Assembly (NCBI GenBank): GCA_003439945.1
Contig: QVRM01002145.1
Location: forward strand, 186,001-250,000
Direction: 5' to 3'
Source: Dermanyssus gallinae
Taxonomy: Eukaryota; Arthropoda; Arachnida; Mesostigmata; Dermanyssidae
Length of the DNA stretch: 64,000 nucleotides
The translations under genes and the position numbers were made by a program. This document shows positions 47,380 to 58,838 of the stretch, in pieces; within the stretch, counting starts at the first letter, position 1, and each line of letters opens with the position of its first letter. The notes under the pieces were generated by a model. It was not told the origin of the DNA. It saw only the letters and a list, made by a program, of their open reading frames with translations, and ran no database searches.

Positions 47380-48110
47380 TTGATTTTTTAGTCATAATCC
47401 GAAATCAGTAACGATGTGTGCCACCGGTGCATTGTCATGATGAAGGATCTTACAGTCGTTTGCCCAGAGTTCAGGCTCAAATTCGCAGAAAATGTTCTCT
47501 TGTAGTCTTAAGAACAGTCGAAGGAACCTTGGTGTTGGATCGCCTCCACCTTCATTTCCTCGATCGACGGTCTTCCTGAAAGCATCACTGGAAGTATTGG
47601 GCTTCGGCCTCGATGTCGTAACTATATGCCCATGACCCATCTCCTGACATCACCCACTGAAGCAATCCAGGGTCTTCTGCTATCGCTCAAAGTTTTAATT
47701 TCCGCTGGAAATTCAACGAAATATTGTTGGAACGTATTTCGCTGCCAGCTTTATGACGCATATAGTGTCGGTAGAGGCTCTTACAACTAATCTGTAAGAG
47801 ATCTCCAATTTCCCAGCCATCTCCCTGATAGTAATTAGGCGATCGTTAAATACGATACCAAACGTTTAACGTTTTCTTCTGTTATTTACATCGACGGCTT
47901 CTCTAAACGAGAGTTATCTCCGATGTCTTCACATGCGTCGTGATATCGACGGAACTACGTATACACAGTTTCGGGATACTGCTTGATCAACAGTTTTAAC
48001 ACAGAACTTTATGCAGATGTGTTGTTTCTCCATTTTCATAAATGCCGCCACCGATTAGCGCGAAATTGTAGCTGATGAATGGCTTTTCTATTGAAAACAA
48101 ACCGGAAGAC
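47380..48110 (-). mobile_element. Mariner-like transposase relic
   Basis: On the minus strand, pieces in different frames follow mariner order: ITIREMAGKLEISYRL and IKLAAKYVPTIFR near 47720-47870, LLQWVMSGDGSWAYSYDIEA (family form TGDE.W.Y.YDPE) near 47580-47670, and CKILHHDNAPVAHIVTDF near 47395-47450 (family LLHHDNAPAHTA). The first catalytic Asp is kept next to a Gly where Glu is usual. Multiple stops and frameshifts are present. Confidence 0.85.
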
Positions 48111-48175
48111 CTTCGTGGTGTCGGTTTAATCATCGATTAAAATTCAAAGTACTAGAACTTGTTGATCTGCTCTTG

Positions 48176-48209
<34 letters not shown>

Positions 48210-48571
48210 TATATGAACTGCATTAATCAGTTAATGATTAAATCACTTCCCAGTGATTAGTTGTTAAATTATTTAATAAAAATTAAGTTAAGAAATTTGC
48301 CCTTTGCAAAAAATAACTCCCCCCACCAGCGGCTATACAAGCCGACAACTCGCAGTCCAGGAGAGGCCGGTCGCCCTTTAGCCAAGGCCTTGGCCCAGTC
48401 GTTGACAACACTACGAGGGATACGCCTCTAATCAAGGTCGTACCCATCCTGTGCGGGGCTGGTGTGTTCGCTTTGAAAAGTAAAGAAAATTCAACACGCC
48501 CAATCGCATCTACCTCCATTTTACGTAGGGTGGATTTAAAGAGGTCGATCAAACAACTGCAACAATCTAAA

Positions 48572-49090
48572 CTAATCGAGTCCATGGTTCATGGGCGGAA
48601 ATTCGGAGTCATCATGAAGACGAAAGCTTCGTAGTGGTGAACTGGACCCTTTCGACGCATCCTCGCCGTGGTCTCCACCGGCGCCGCTGGCGCTTCCACC
48701 ACCACCCCCGCCTCCTGCGCCAACGTTAGCTGCAGCAGCAGTTGGCGAAGATGATGATGAAGACACTTGTCCGCCACCGGCGCCGCCCAATAACGACGGC
48801 GATGGTCGTGGCCGACATTGATCTACCGCGACGTCGTCACCGTCGTTAAGGTCGGCGTCACCCCTGTGGCCCGAAGCACACTGTGGAACATGCCACGCCG
48901 CCTCCCGTCCTCTAGTCCCTTCCCTAGGTAGCCTGACTGACCCCATCTTAAAATATTCGCGATGAGCACTCTCTAGTCTATTTCCATATAGGAGAAAATT
49001 GGGTTGTAGCCACATATACCCCGTCCTGTATATACTTACATACCGGATGTCTTGTGGGCTCAACCCCCAATGTGACACAACCATGCCCAA
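48572..49090 (-). other. GC-rich minus-strand ORF, possible terminal exon; origin unknown
   Basis: An open frame of 172 codons. Its first part (about 49090-48900) is ordinary. The rest is markedly GC-rich, with low-complexity Ser, Ala and Gly runs (VSSSSSSPTAAAANVGAGGG) and an acidic end (DDSEFPPMNHGLD). The composition suggests a disordered C-terminal coding tail. Possible acceptors (TTCCACAG, GGCCACAG) lie near 48870-48890. I find no partner exon and no family, so I do not call it a gene. Confidence 0.35.
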
Positions 49091-49800
49091 TGGTGCAATT
49101 TTAGCCGCTTTTTTATACTGTGGAGAGATATATATTGTGTGTTATACTACCTGGCAAAGGTGAAGAAATGTTTGTAAGATTTTACGTAGGGTAGCAACGC
49201 CCACTAGGTGTCCTACATAGGCCAAACACACAATCGACATTGTTATTGGCGCGCACCCACTTGGATTTGGTAAGCCGAAAGAAATGAAGGCTGCTGAATA
49301 TGCCACCATAGCCTTGCTAGTCTCGTGCGTAAAACTGGATTTAAAAAAACCTTGAACATTCTGAGGCGGGACTACCTGCTACGAGTCAAAGGCAATCGGG
49401 TGCCTGAATTGTTCCATCACGTTAATTTGACATACCATGAACCGTCACACCTCGTTCTTAACGAGTCGGTTTTTGTTTCAGCAACGAGATCCAGCAGGTC
49501 CACGCGTGACTTTGCCAACTGACATGCAACGGCTGCGAGTACCTCTATTCTTTAAAGAAATCCCGGGGGGGCAGTGGTAAACATACCGTGAGACTATGGA
49601 AAATGCATAAACGTCTTTCTCTTGTGAATGCACACCAGGACTTTTACCTCTGTAGAATCTCTTTTTCCCCAGCCGTTTTTTATCTCATTAGCTTATAGTG
49701 ACACTTTCAAAGTTTCGCTCTTTTAAAGAAGCCAATCAACTCTTTACAGGCCGCTGAATCTTCGTTTTTCGCCTATGGCTACCCGGTAGACGTTTTTGAT

Positions 49801-49868
49801 GCGAATCTCGATGGACAGCTTCCGTTGCAGACAATTTCCTGCAACGGAAGCTGTCCATCGACATTCGC
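49801..49868. repeat. Near-perfect 68-base hairpin (30 bp arms, 8 base loop)
   Basis: CGATGGACAGCTTCCGTTGC continuing to 49830 pairs perfectly over 22 bp with 49839-49860. The outer bases (GCGAATCT at 49801, ACATTCGC ending at 49868) extend the stem to 30 bp with one mismatch. Confidence 0.93.
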
Positions 49869-51135
49869 TGTGGAAATGCGGCGGCTGTCTTGGGGAAACT
49901 GTCTGACGGATCCTGCTGGAATTCCGAATCCTGGACGATGTGACCAAGCAAAAATTGCACAGTCAGCAACCTTTAATCTCGTATATTCTCCCTAGATGAT
50001 TTGATTAAGCCTAACGTATTTGAATGAGAAACTTCGAATGCTAATTTAGGATATATGTTTTAAAAACACAATGTTACCTATTTCGTCCTGATAAAAATAC
50101 ATCAACGGAACATATGTTTTTTGAAGACTAGAAAGATCTCCCACAATGATCGGTCATTTTTATTCATTATGATGTTTTTTTCATGAAATATCCTTTCAAA
50201 ACTGTGTAGCATATGCATTTTTATTTCTATGTTTATCTCGTAATGTTTTATAAATACTGCATATATAAATAATATATACACGTATATATATCCAGTAGGG
50301 ATCAATGCAATAATGAGTCAAACAGGCTTTACAATATAACATTCAGAACCGATACTGTTGCATAAAAAATACTATTAAATTATACACACATTTATTGTAA
50401 TGTACAGTACGTATGTTACACAGGCTTGTGAGCATTCCTTAAATAAAATGAAATAGTAGGCAGATACTTGACTTTCAACCATTCGATACTGTCGGTGACA
50501 ATCTGTACATTACCATAGACTCAATCTTATGCCAGTATAGTATTAAGAAATCGATAGGTAAATTTCTGACAGCGTAAATAATCGAGAACACCATGTTTGT
50601 AGCCAGCGTGAGGTTACCGAACAGCTTGGTGGAAAACATGCTCAGAAGAGAAAATCGATATTTCGCAAATGAGGCGTCTTTTAACTGCGCAAAAAGCGCA
50701 AGCTAACACCTTTTAGGACACTAGTAGCGCTTTGACCACACGGGTTCCGTATCGTTGCCTGGCTGCAATTTAGCGAAGGGTCACATACCGCCCACTGTAT
50801 GCATCGGACGATACTAGCGTAATAAACAACAAAAACAACAGTAACGAATCATCGCCTATTAAAGAAAACAAATTAATGCACGTATGGCCGGCCATGCCAG
50901 CACAGCAAGTCTAGCTTATTTAGAGTGAGGCTATTCGACAAGAAAGCTTTCTAGGAAACGGAAACACACAGGAAATATTTACTAAGGAAGCCACTTGAGC
51001 AACGCCTAACAAATTATGGACCATAACGCGTTGCACAATGCGATCTAACCGCGAGAGACCACGTAGTCACTACATTAACAACGAAGACATCATCATAGCT
51101 TAACGACGACTCATCGTTAAAACGCATCGATCTCA

Positions 51136-54100
51136 TCAATCGCCGTGCCGAAGCGTGATATGCCTAATCATATACACTTGAAATTTGGTCTTGTATTCAC
51201 AATGCGGACACTGGATAGATTTTCCGTCGTTTCTGGTGACCTTCTTGTCTTCGGCGTGCTCTAACTCTTCGTGGTCTTTGACAGCTTGCTGGTCAGGAAA
51301 CACCTGCGAAACGAGGAAAAGATACATTTGATACTAAAATCAACTTATTTACTAGTGATGGCCCCTGGATGAGAACGCACACTGATCTCACGTTTTGTCA
51401 AGGAAAAAGAAAATGCAGAGCAGCAGCAGACCGTTATAGAGAGTGTCCTAATCAACGGAGCCATCGCTCATAACATAAGTAACACAACACGCAACCTCAA
51501 AAATAAAGTTTAGGCGAACTAGGCGCCTTGTGCGTCGCCGGAAACATACCTTGTGGCACGTCGCGCAGGACACATTGCACTTATGACTTCTCTTGTGCAG
51601 ATCAAGAAAACGCTGCGTATGCGTCTTATATGGACACAATGGGCATCGCAGATTTTTTTCCAGAATCATGGCAGATGACCCTCCAATAACCTGCACACAT
51701 GAACAATACATTAGAATACTAAAAATGTTCACCAATTTAAGTTTATATGAATAAGTACAAATTTATTCAAACTGTTACTTTTGGCTTTTAGACTTGCGCC
51801 CGTTTGAATGTGCAACACACCCTGAGTCATCGTCGGTCTAGAATTAAAAACATTTTTTAAGAAGGTTTTTTTAATTCTAGACCATCCTCTCTCCCCTACG
51901 AGCTTGGAACTTAATCTGAGGTATATCTTCAATGCACCGAGGGCCGGGCGTGTTAAGATATCTAGGGTTTCCCGAACAGTCCTTATGGCAACATGGCCGC
52001 TCACTCTCAGCGGTATGGTTTATCATCTATTCTCAATGAGCATCGCTTAAAGAAAATTCGATCAACAACAGGGATCGAAGCGGCGACACCCCGGTAGATG
52101 ACAGCCATGACTAGCGCACTAGTCCCCTAGACCACGCCGCCACTGACGGGCCCGGTCTGCAGGTTGCGAACGCGTACGGTCGAAATTTCAAGGCCTCTCT
52201 TATAAAAGAATATTTGCGCCGCCGCGCAAACAGTGTGTTTCTTCTGGATCGCACCGTGAGTGACCTCTAAGGCGGCTACCGAGTCAGTCGCGCTAATGCT
52301 CGAGCGTGCAGAAGCGTTTTCCTGTTCATGAAGCGCACGCATGGCTCATCTCCGCCCACCAGCACGTTTCGAGAGGCGCACATCCACGCGCGTATCCTTT
52401 GTTTCTTAACATGTGGGGGCTCGTGTAGGGCCGGGGCCCATTCGGATTGTGGAGAAAGTTTCCTGGGGGGGGGGGGGAGACCCAGTAAACTCAAACGGAC
52501 GACCCCTAGCCAAGCCCAACAAGGCCGTATGTCTCCGCACTCGTTCAAGCCATGGAAGGCCTTATCTTTTAGTACCGGCATCAACCAAACGATGGTAGTA
52601 CCGAGCCCATCCTAAGACTGTTAATCAGTTCTAGAAGATTTCGGTTATCGGTGAAATTTGAGCTCTGAAGTAGGTGCCCAAATTTTGTGACGGAAAAGAA
52701 AGAGAGTGGTCAAGTCCAAGAGTCCCCTTGTTACATGCATGTCTGGGAAAAACATGCTGCTACCCAGCATTAAATCAAATGAACTTTTGTACTTCACTGC
52801 GGCCCTCCTGACCGTCAAGCAGGTGTTGAATGCACATTTCTCTCTTTCGGAATCCTGAGTAATGCCGTCAAAATACCAACCATGTAAAAAATATTTGCTC
52901 ATTATCTCTCCCTGATATACTCAGACATTTATATTTTGACGGTATTTGTTTAAGCTTCCATGATTTGCGTTCTCTTCTAGAGATTACTAAAATATATACG
53001 TTTATGAACCATAAAGTACTTAACGGTAAATGTACCTAACACTAGACCTGGCATAAAGATATGATTTTAGCAATTTAAAAACCCTTAAACGCACCTCTAA
53101 AGAAGGGAACTCCTTGTCATCTTCGGAAACCGAGTGAGAAGAAGCTCGATCAGCAGATTCATCCTTAGTAGGGGTAACACTTTTTTTCGTTTCTTGGAGA
53201 TTCGTGGCCGTAGACGGTGTCACAGCGGTCGCTTCGGATTGTTGATTCGCAGTGGCATTCTCCGAAACGCTGCTGCCTAATGTCGAAGTTGTAGGTGTGT
53301 CACGAAGCTCTGTGACGTCAGCTATGCGCTCGTCCGTGGGGCCGAAATTCGTGACTGCATCACACGTATTTATCCTTGTCGTCGGCGCCGACTCGGTGAC
53401 CGCTCCTTGTGCTACCTTGGCGATAATACGAGGCACAACCTTGAGGGCTGTCCTTGGCTTTTGTGGCGCAGCAGTTTTCGACTCAGATGAGTCAGTCTTG
53501 TCGATCTGTGTCGAACTTGCCGTAGCTGACTGACTCGCTAAATCGGAGCTGCGCGTTGTGTCAATAGTGACCGATTTTGGTGGTGGAGTAGTAGTAGTAG
53601 TAGTAATGACCCCAGTACCACTGGCGGTAACGGGGACCGTCTTTCTGGCCAGCACTATTCTCGTAGGTACTAACGTACGTCGCGAAGGCCGTCCCGGCTT
53701 TGATTTAGCAGCCTCTTGTTTTAATGCACTGTCCTGTCGTTGGAGAGAGGACGTTTGTTCCCGTTGCAAGCTAACTATTTTAGGTGTTGGCACTTTCGGC
53801 CTACTACTCCGCCTTTGCGCTTGTCCAGCTTCAGTGCCCAACGTATGGGAGTGTGATGGCTCACTGGACGCCTCCGACGACTGGGACGCTTCTCGCTTTC
53901 TCTTACTTGGAGATGAGTTAGCACTCGTCGAATCAGTTTCCAGAATGAACTGCTGAAGGTTGCCATCATCCATTTGGCTTTTTGATATCTCTGGTGTAGG
54001 CAGAACCTCTGTAGCAACTGAAGTACACTTTTCCGTAGTAGATGAGAGCAGCGATGTTTTATTGGTTATGGTGGTTACATCGGCGGAAGCCTCGTTATCG

Positions 54101-56225
54101 CCGCGCAGGACGGTCTGCCGAACTGTCTCATTGACCGGTTGGTTCGCGTCGCTTACCACCGCAATTGGACCGGGATCGCTCTGACCTTGCGTTGGCATAG
54201 GCCTCGCTGAATTGTCCTTTGGTAGTAATGGTTTGAGGTTTCTCCTCATGCCCGCAATGTTTGGCTTTAGACTACTTCTGCACAGGGGTCCGACTTTTGG
54301 AACGATAGGCCGTGCACCGGTATTGCTAGGTCGCCGTCTCGTAAGGAATTCCTCTTTCTGAGGGGGAATATTCAGCACCATGTGGCAGTTCACGTCGTTC
54401 TCCGTGAGGTCAATGACGACCTCTTCACAAGGTGGTGGTTCCACTGTATGGGGCGCAAGTTCTTCTTCGTCTATGGAGTCACACTCATTCGGTGGCGGTT
54501 CTTCTACGTCATCGATAATCTGGTCATCAGCTGTGGATTCATCATATGGGCCATCTGAAATACTGAAAGTCTCAGGCGACTTCGGCCCTTCAACGTTTAT
54601 AACTGCAGGAGAATCCGGAGCCGGCTCTTGGCAAACCGTCTGTATCGTTTGCGTAGTTTCGGTTGCAGGTGCAACGTCGGTTGCAAAGAAGTTCGACGCG
54701 TCGTCTTTACGTGATTCCTGGCTGCGATCCTGATCTACTTCACTAATCGACTCTTGCGGCATGGCTGCTTCTCGAATAAGGTTTTGCTGCTCAGCGCTTT
54801 GCATCGACTCTTGCGAACTAGTGTCTTGCACAGAATAGTGTTGGGTAGTATGTTGCATAGGATCAGGTAAGCTAGACCCTTGTATGGCAATATCTTGCTG
54901 CGCTTGTCCCGCATAGTCGTGGACGTTGATGGCGTTCAACGCGTCGCTCACAGCGGCAACCGGCAAACGCAAATTTGACGACTCCTGCATCTGTGTCTGG
55001 CCATCGCATACCTCGCCGGCATACCGTTCTTCTTCGGTTTGCGATGTATCGCCGACGAAATCCTGTTCCACATGAAGTGGTTCAAGAACATGTGAGCACG
55101 ACGCTGATCTAAGAAGATTCCCACTCTGGTCGCCCGTTACAACATGTCCGCTAATCACAATTGTGTTTTGTTGTGGCCTTTCCATCGGCGGTCCGAGTTG
55201 AAGCTGCTGAGGAAGCACAAGGACGGCAGCAGATGTTGGAGGGAGTCGTTTTTTTCGCCACCTCCATATCTCGAGCAAGCTGTTCCATGGCTTCCGACTT
55301 CTTCATAACCTCGATCACCTTCGATTCGTAATTACCCTCACTCTTTGAGATTTTTAACTTAACGGCAACAGGCGGCGCCTTTACCAACGACGTTGTTTCG
55401 TCAGGAAGGCTCCTCACGAGCGACGTCACTTGGTTTGAAAGCGACCCCGCCAGACAGTCTACAGTCGAAGCAGCTCCTCCTGCGTCAGCCGTAACATTCT
55501 GGTGATCTTGAGAGCCCGGTGGCGATGCGTCGGCAGCAGCATTTTTCGATGAGGATGCGGTGAATGTTGGAAAATTCCTTGGAGATACATCCACTCCGCG
55601 TTGAATCGAGTCTGTGATCACCTACAATCGAACAGTTGATTAGATTTTATACTACACTAACCACATCTCTATCATCCATGGCTCGGTCGATGGTCGATGC
55701 CAGCTACGGAGACTAATATACATGATCGACATATTATCAGAAACAAAAGCATAAGTGTCGCCCTAGACCTTCTGCGACACGACAGTGGAAAAACATCATT
55801 CCCGATATCGACAAACCTACCTTCTCCAGCTGCGACACGGAAGGTACGCTAATCTGTTTGGGTGGGCGGGGTCTCGTTGTCGGACGAATAATGTAGGGCG
55901 ATGCTTGCGGTCGGGCAGCAGCTGTTAGAGTGGAAGTGACGCCACCAGCTGCGCTTGTAGCTGGCTGGACACCGGCTACATTTATCGCAGACGAAGGGGT
56001 ACTGACAGCTGTCGATGGAGGGCTGGCACGACGCTGAACTGAAACTGTCGTAAAAATAAGGGGATTAAAACTCTGGCAAGACATTGTAATTTTTTTTTAA
56101 ACGATTACTATGCGATTTATGCCTCTGCAGCAGGCGTCGTAGAGTTTTAATATAAAACAGCTGAAACTTAAAATATTTTTCATTCCCTAAAAGGCTCCCT
56201 GGATACATATACAACGAAAACTACG

Positions 56226-56271
<46 letters not shown>

Positions 56272-57336
56272 GACGAGCACTGCCGAGTGTGCAAACGGAT
56301 TGTAAATGATTAATAAATAATCACAATCTTTTCTATATACAGGGTCTCCCAGAATTCGTCCAACAAACTTTGGAATCTAGTACAACTCGGCGCAAAAAAA
56401 AACTATAATAGAGAAGTGGAAATGCCTTCCAAAAATGGGTAATTGAGGGTGAAAGCCAAAATAGAAAAATAGCAAAGAATTTCATTTCTTGACAGTTATA
56501 TTCAATACAACATTTGTTCTGCTTTGAGCTAACGTAGAATGCAATTCAACATATGTAAACTGATTTTTCAAACAAGCAGGTATGATTGGTTTGTCAATAG
56601 GATGACTGAGACTCTCGCAATCGCAGATTTAGTGAATATATGCGAGGATAAAAAGCTTGATACAACAACTTTTGGTAATTTCACTCTCACTCCATACAAT
56701 ACATTTCCACTCCCCTGATCGATTGGAAAAACATATTTTTTCGCCGAGTTGTACTAGACCCGAAAGTTTGTTGGACCAATTCTGGGAGACTTTATATATA
56801 TATTCAATGCAATACAGACCAAGGTTTGGCAGGGCTGTTTTAAGAGTGGTAGAGCCATGTTCTAGTAGACCAGTTAGGATTGGATTTAAGTGAGCTTCCC
56901 TGAAAACAGAGCACAAGCAGGGTTAAAGCAATGCATTTAGTACCACGGTAATCGCTGTAAACCGAATGCATGTAGGCAATAATTAGATAGGTAGTGGTAA
57001 TAAAAGCTGCAGTAATTAGTTTTTGTAATCTTCCAGCTATACAATTAATGGTAAAATAGATATGCAACAAAAATAAGACAAAGTATGCTAAACACAAAAA
57101 CTACTATATGTTACAGTGAATATGCATATCCCTTCAGAAAGTAAGGACTCCCCTTGTGCACTCCCTGTAATGTAATTTTATGTAGATATGCTTTACTAAC
57201 CCTTCAGAGGGTTGACCCTTGCTTGGCTGTAGCGCAGTAGTCGAGGCTGCAGGTGTTGCCGTCGCCCCAACCTGCTTGCAAACTTCCACTCGTTCAAACG
57301 GGTTTACCATTCTTGGAGGTGCTAAAGGCTCTTTAG
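51136..57336 (-). CDS. Nuclear protein with three C-terminal C2H2 zinc fingers, SIM-like and AT-hook-like motifs; frame break
   Basis: Exons supported in transcription order: 57336-57201, 56044-55821, 55621-53095 (large), about 51690-51550, about 51306-51136 (stop TGA). The last four join in phase 0. The C-terminus has three C2H2 fingers: CPLCPYKTHTQRFLDLHKRS, CATCHKVFPDQQAVKDHEEL and CPHCEYKTKFQVYMIRHITL. The large exon is Ser/Thr/Pro/Gln-rich and probably disordered, with EEVVIDLTENDV (SUMO-interacting motif form) and KSKPGRPSRRT (AT-hook core GRP). A DNA-binding chromatin or transcription role is inferred. Oddities: a run of seven A (plus T at 55249-55255) breaks the large exon's frame by one base; and exon 57336-57201 ends in phase 2 while the next needs phase 1, so an exon is missing or there is another indel. 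Family not recognised. Possible further 5' exons are listed separately. Confidence 0.7.
51835..52145 (-). mobile_element. tRNA-derived SINE, copy 2 (fullest copy)
   Basis: Read on the minus strand from 52145: GTGGCGGCGTGGTCTAGGGG (A-box region), GTCGCCGCTTCGATCCCTGT (B-box region), then TGAGAATAGATGATAAACCA, GGCCCTCGGTGCATTGAAGA, ATATACCTCAGATTAAGTTC and a tail that is an inverted repeat (arms 51835-51850 and 51868-51883, GGTCTAGAATTAAAAA). It lies in the intron between the large exon and the first finger exon of the zinc-finger gene. Confidence 0.88.
52150..52610 (-). mobile_element. Probable retrotransposon RNase H relic
   Basis: Minus strand: ISATDSVAALEVTHGAIQKK then CAAAQIFFYKRGLEISTVRV recalls the RNase H segment of non-LTR elements (TDS..AL...., then G..V...WV). 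It sits next to the SINE. The match is weak and the frame is broken. Confidence 0.4.
56225..56269. repeat. (TA)n array next to MITE-like copy B
   Basis: About 45 bases of TA repeat, 75 bases before the element at 56342. Confidence 0.9.
56342..56791. mobile_element. MITE-like element, copy B (~450 bp)
   Basis: The terminal inverted repeats are GTCTCCCAGAATTCGTCCAA at 56344 and GTTTGTTGGACCAATTCTGG followed by GAGAC ending at 56790; the arms are about 25 bp. Internal sequence is shared in inverse orientation with 40738-40910. There is no coding capacity. Flanks are TA-rich (CTATATACAG before, TTTATATATA after). Confidence 0.85.
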
Positions 57337-57350
57337 CTGCAAACAAAAAT

Positions 57351-57382
<32 letters not shown>

Positions 57383-58670
57383 TCTTCTCTGGTCGCTCAG
57401 CTGGGTTGCATAGCTAGACTCCTCAATCCTCGCTTCTCAAACTTTTTACAGTTCCTTTCCTTCTGAATTTTATTCGATTAAGGGTCCAACTGAACAAAAC
57501 TCTACTACAACTCTTGCTGGTGACAAGGTGTCTGGGACTTGTTCTCGAGAAAAACATGAGATGACATCTTCATCTGAATTATGCTGCACTATCTAGTATA
57601 CAATTGATTGAGGTCCCCTCAGAGGCCTTACTTCTGGTGCACAAAGCCATGTTCTTACCAGTTCTATGCTATGCTATCTTTCTGTGTAGTGGAGCTCTCT
57701 ATCTATGACAGAAGTACCCGGAACTAGAAAAGTATCATGAATCTAGAGCCGTTTTTTTCAGGAAGCAAAGAGGTTCGGCCGTGACTTCGTCAGTCAATTT
57801 AGCCTATCCGCAGTAGAAATATACACGCTGCGGGTTTCTGTGTTAGCATATAATATCTCGCAAGGTCTTATATCTACAGAGATCGCGTTTCCACTAGTTT
57901 TTATCCCCCTGTGAAACACCAGCTAGGCGTGCAGCAACTTTCGTAATGCCCTTGCGCACACTTGCTTTAAACCTGGACCTGCATCCCAAAAACATGAGAT
58001 GCCCCAGAGCAAAGCACGTCTTCCCTCGCAACGTAAAAACGTGGCTCTGAAAGCCAGTACGGCTTCCGGGCCCAACATTCCACGCACTCAGCGATCAACA
58101 GAGTGATAAACGTAAAATACCTTTATACACTAGGCCTTGAATTTGCTCTACAAAAAACAAACAAATTCTTTTAGACGGCCTGAAGAGCTTTCAGTAATTC
58201 CTACACCAAATGGGCAAAGCTGACTCCCCTTATGAGTATTTACAACTGACGAAATGAGGCAGTGTTAAGAACGCGTGCGTTATTTTCAATACTGAACAAG
58301 AGCTGCTCTCTCAGAACCTAAGAATAGACACTTCGTAGTACCTTGAGACGTGCCATAGTACCTGTGAAGCCATTAGTCCTTCAAAATCTATTCAGTAAGC
58401 CATTGCTTTTCTTAATGCCGTGCAATGGAGTAATATCCCACAAAATATTCGCCGTATCGCTTTGCTGTTTTATCTTATACGGGAGATCCAGAAATTACCA
58501 AAACCTTTTGTGATGGTTGAGGTATACGTGTTTTTGTGTTGAGTTTCTTTAGCTGATGAGCGTACCTCTTTACTGAGAAAAACTTATTGTTATGTTACTT
58601 AAAAATGTTTTCATTAGAACTAAATCATTGTATTATGCAGTACCTGTAATAAACCACGTTTTGAATCTTA

Positions 58671-58709
<39 letters not shown>

Positions 58710-58748
58710 AACATGAGGCGGGTTGTATGAGAAATTCCGCTAACTTAC

Positions 58749-58838
58749 GGTACGGGCGAAGACGTTGCAGTGGAATGGCGAGTCGGGGCGCAGAGCCAGA
58801 GACAAGACGCACTGCCGCCGTCGGCTGGGAAACGGCAA
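58749..58838 (-). CDS. Possible 90-base phase-1 exon upstream of the zinc-finger gene
   Basis: Strong acceptor (CTCTTTTCGCAG) and donor (ACC/GTAAGT) bound a 90-base stretch. Read with phase 1 in and out it gives AVSQPTAAVRLVSGSAPRLA and IPLQRLRPY, and can join exon 57336-57201 without breaking frame. All three frames are open, so splice sites alone do not prove coding. Alternative use is possible because 63458-63420 can also join 57336-57201 directly. Confidence 0.4.

Larger units (their letters stand above)
46233..51135. other. Intergenic 4.9 kb: mariner relic, GC-rich ORF, hairpin
   Basis: YIPF (+) and the zinc-finger gene (-) converge here. Recognised items are listed separately (47380-48110, 48572-49090, 49801-49868). 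(TA)n arrays lie at 46617-46636 and 48177-48213. The stretches 46640-47380, 49100-49790 and 49870-51130 show nothing I can name; the last may hold the zinc-finger gene's 3' UTR (minus-strand AATAAA at plus 50391-50396). Confidence 0.5.

Noticed and set aside
53252..54733. Plus-strand frames opposite the large zinc-finger exon
   Set aside because: They are antisense shadows of a long coding exon; composition follows the minus-strand codons.
57219..57413. Plus-strand frame MLGCSAVVEAAGVAVAPTCL
   Set aside because: It is the antisense shadow of exon 57336-57201 and runs into a (TA)n array.
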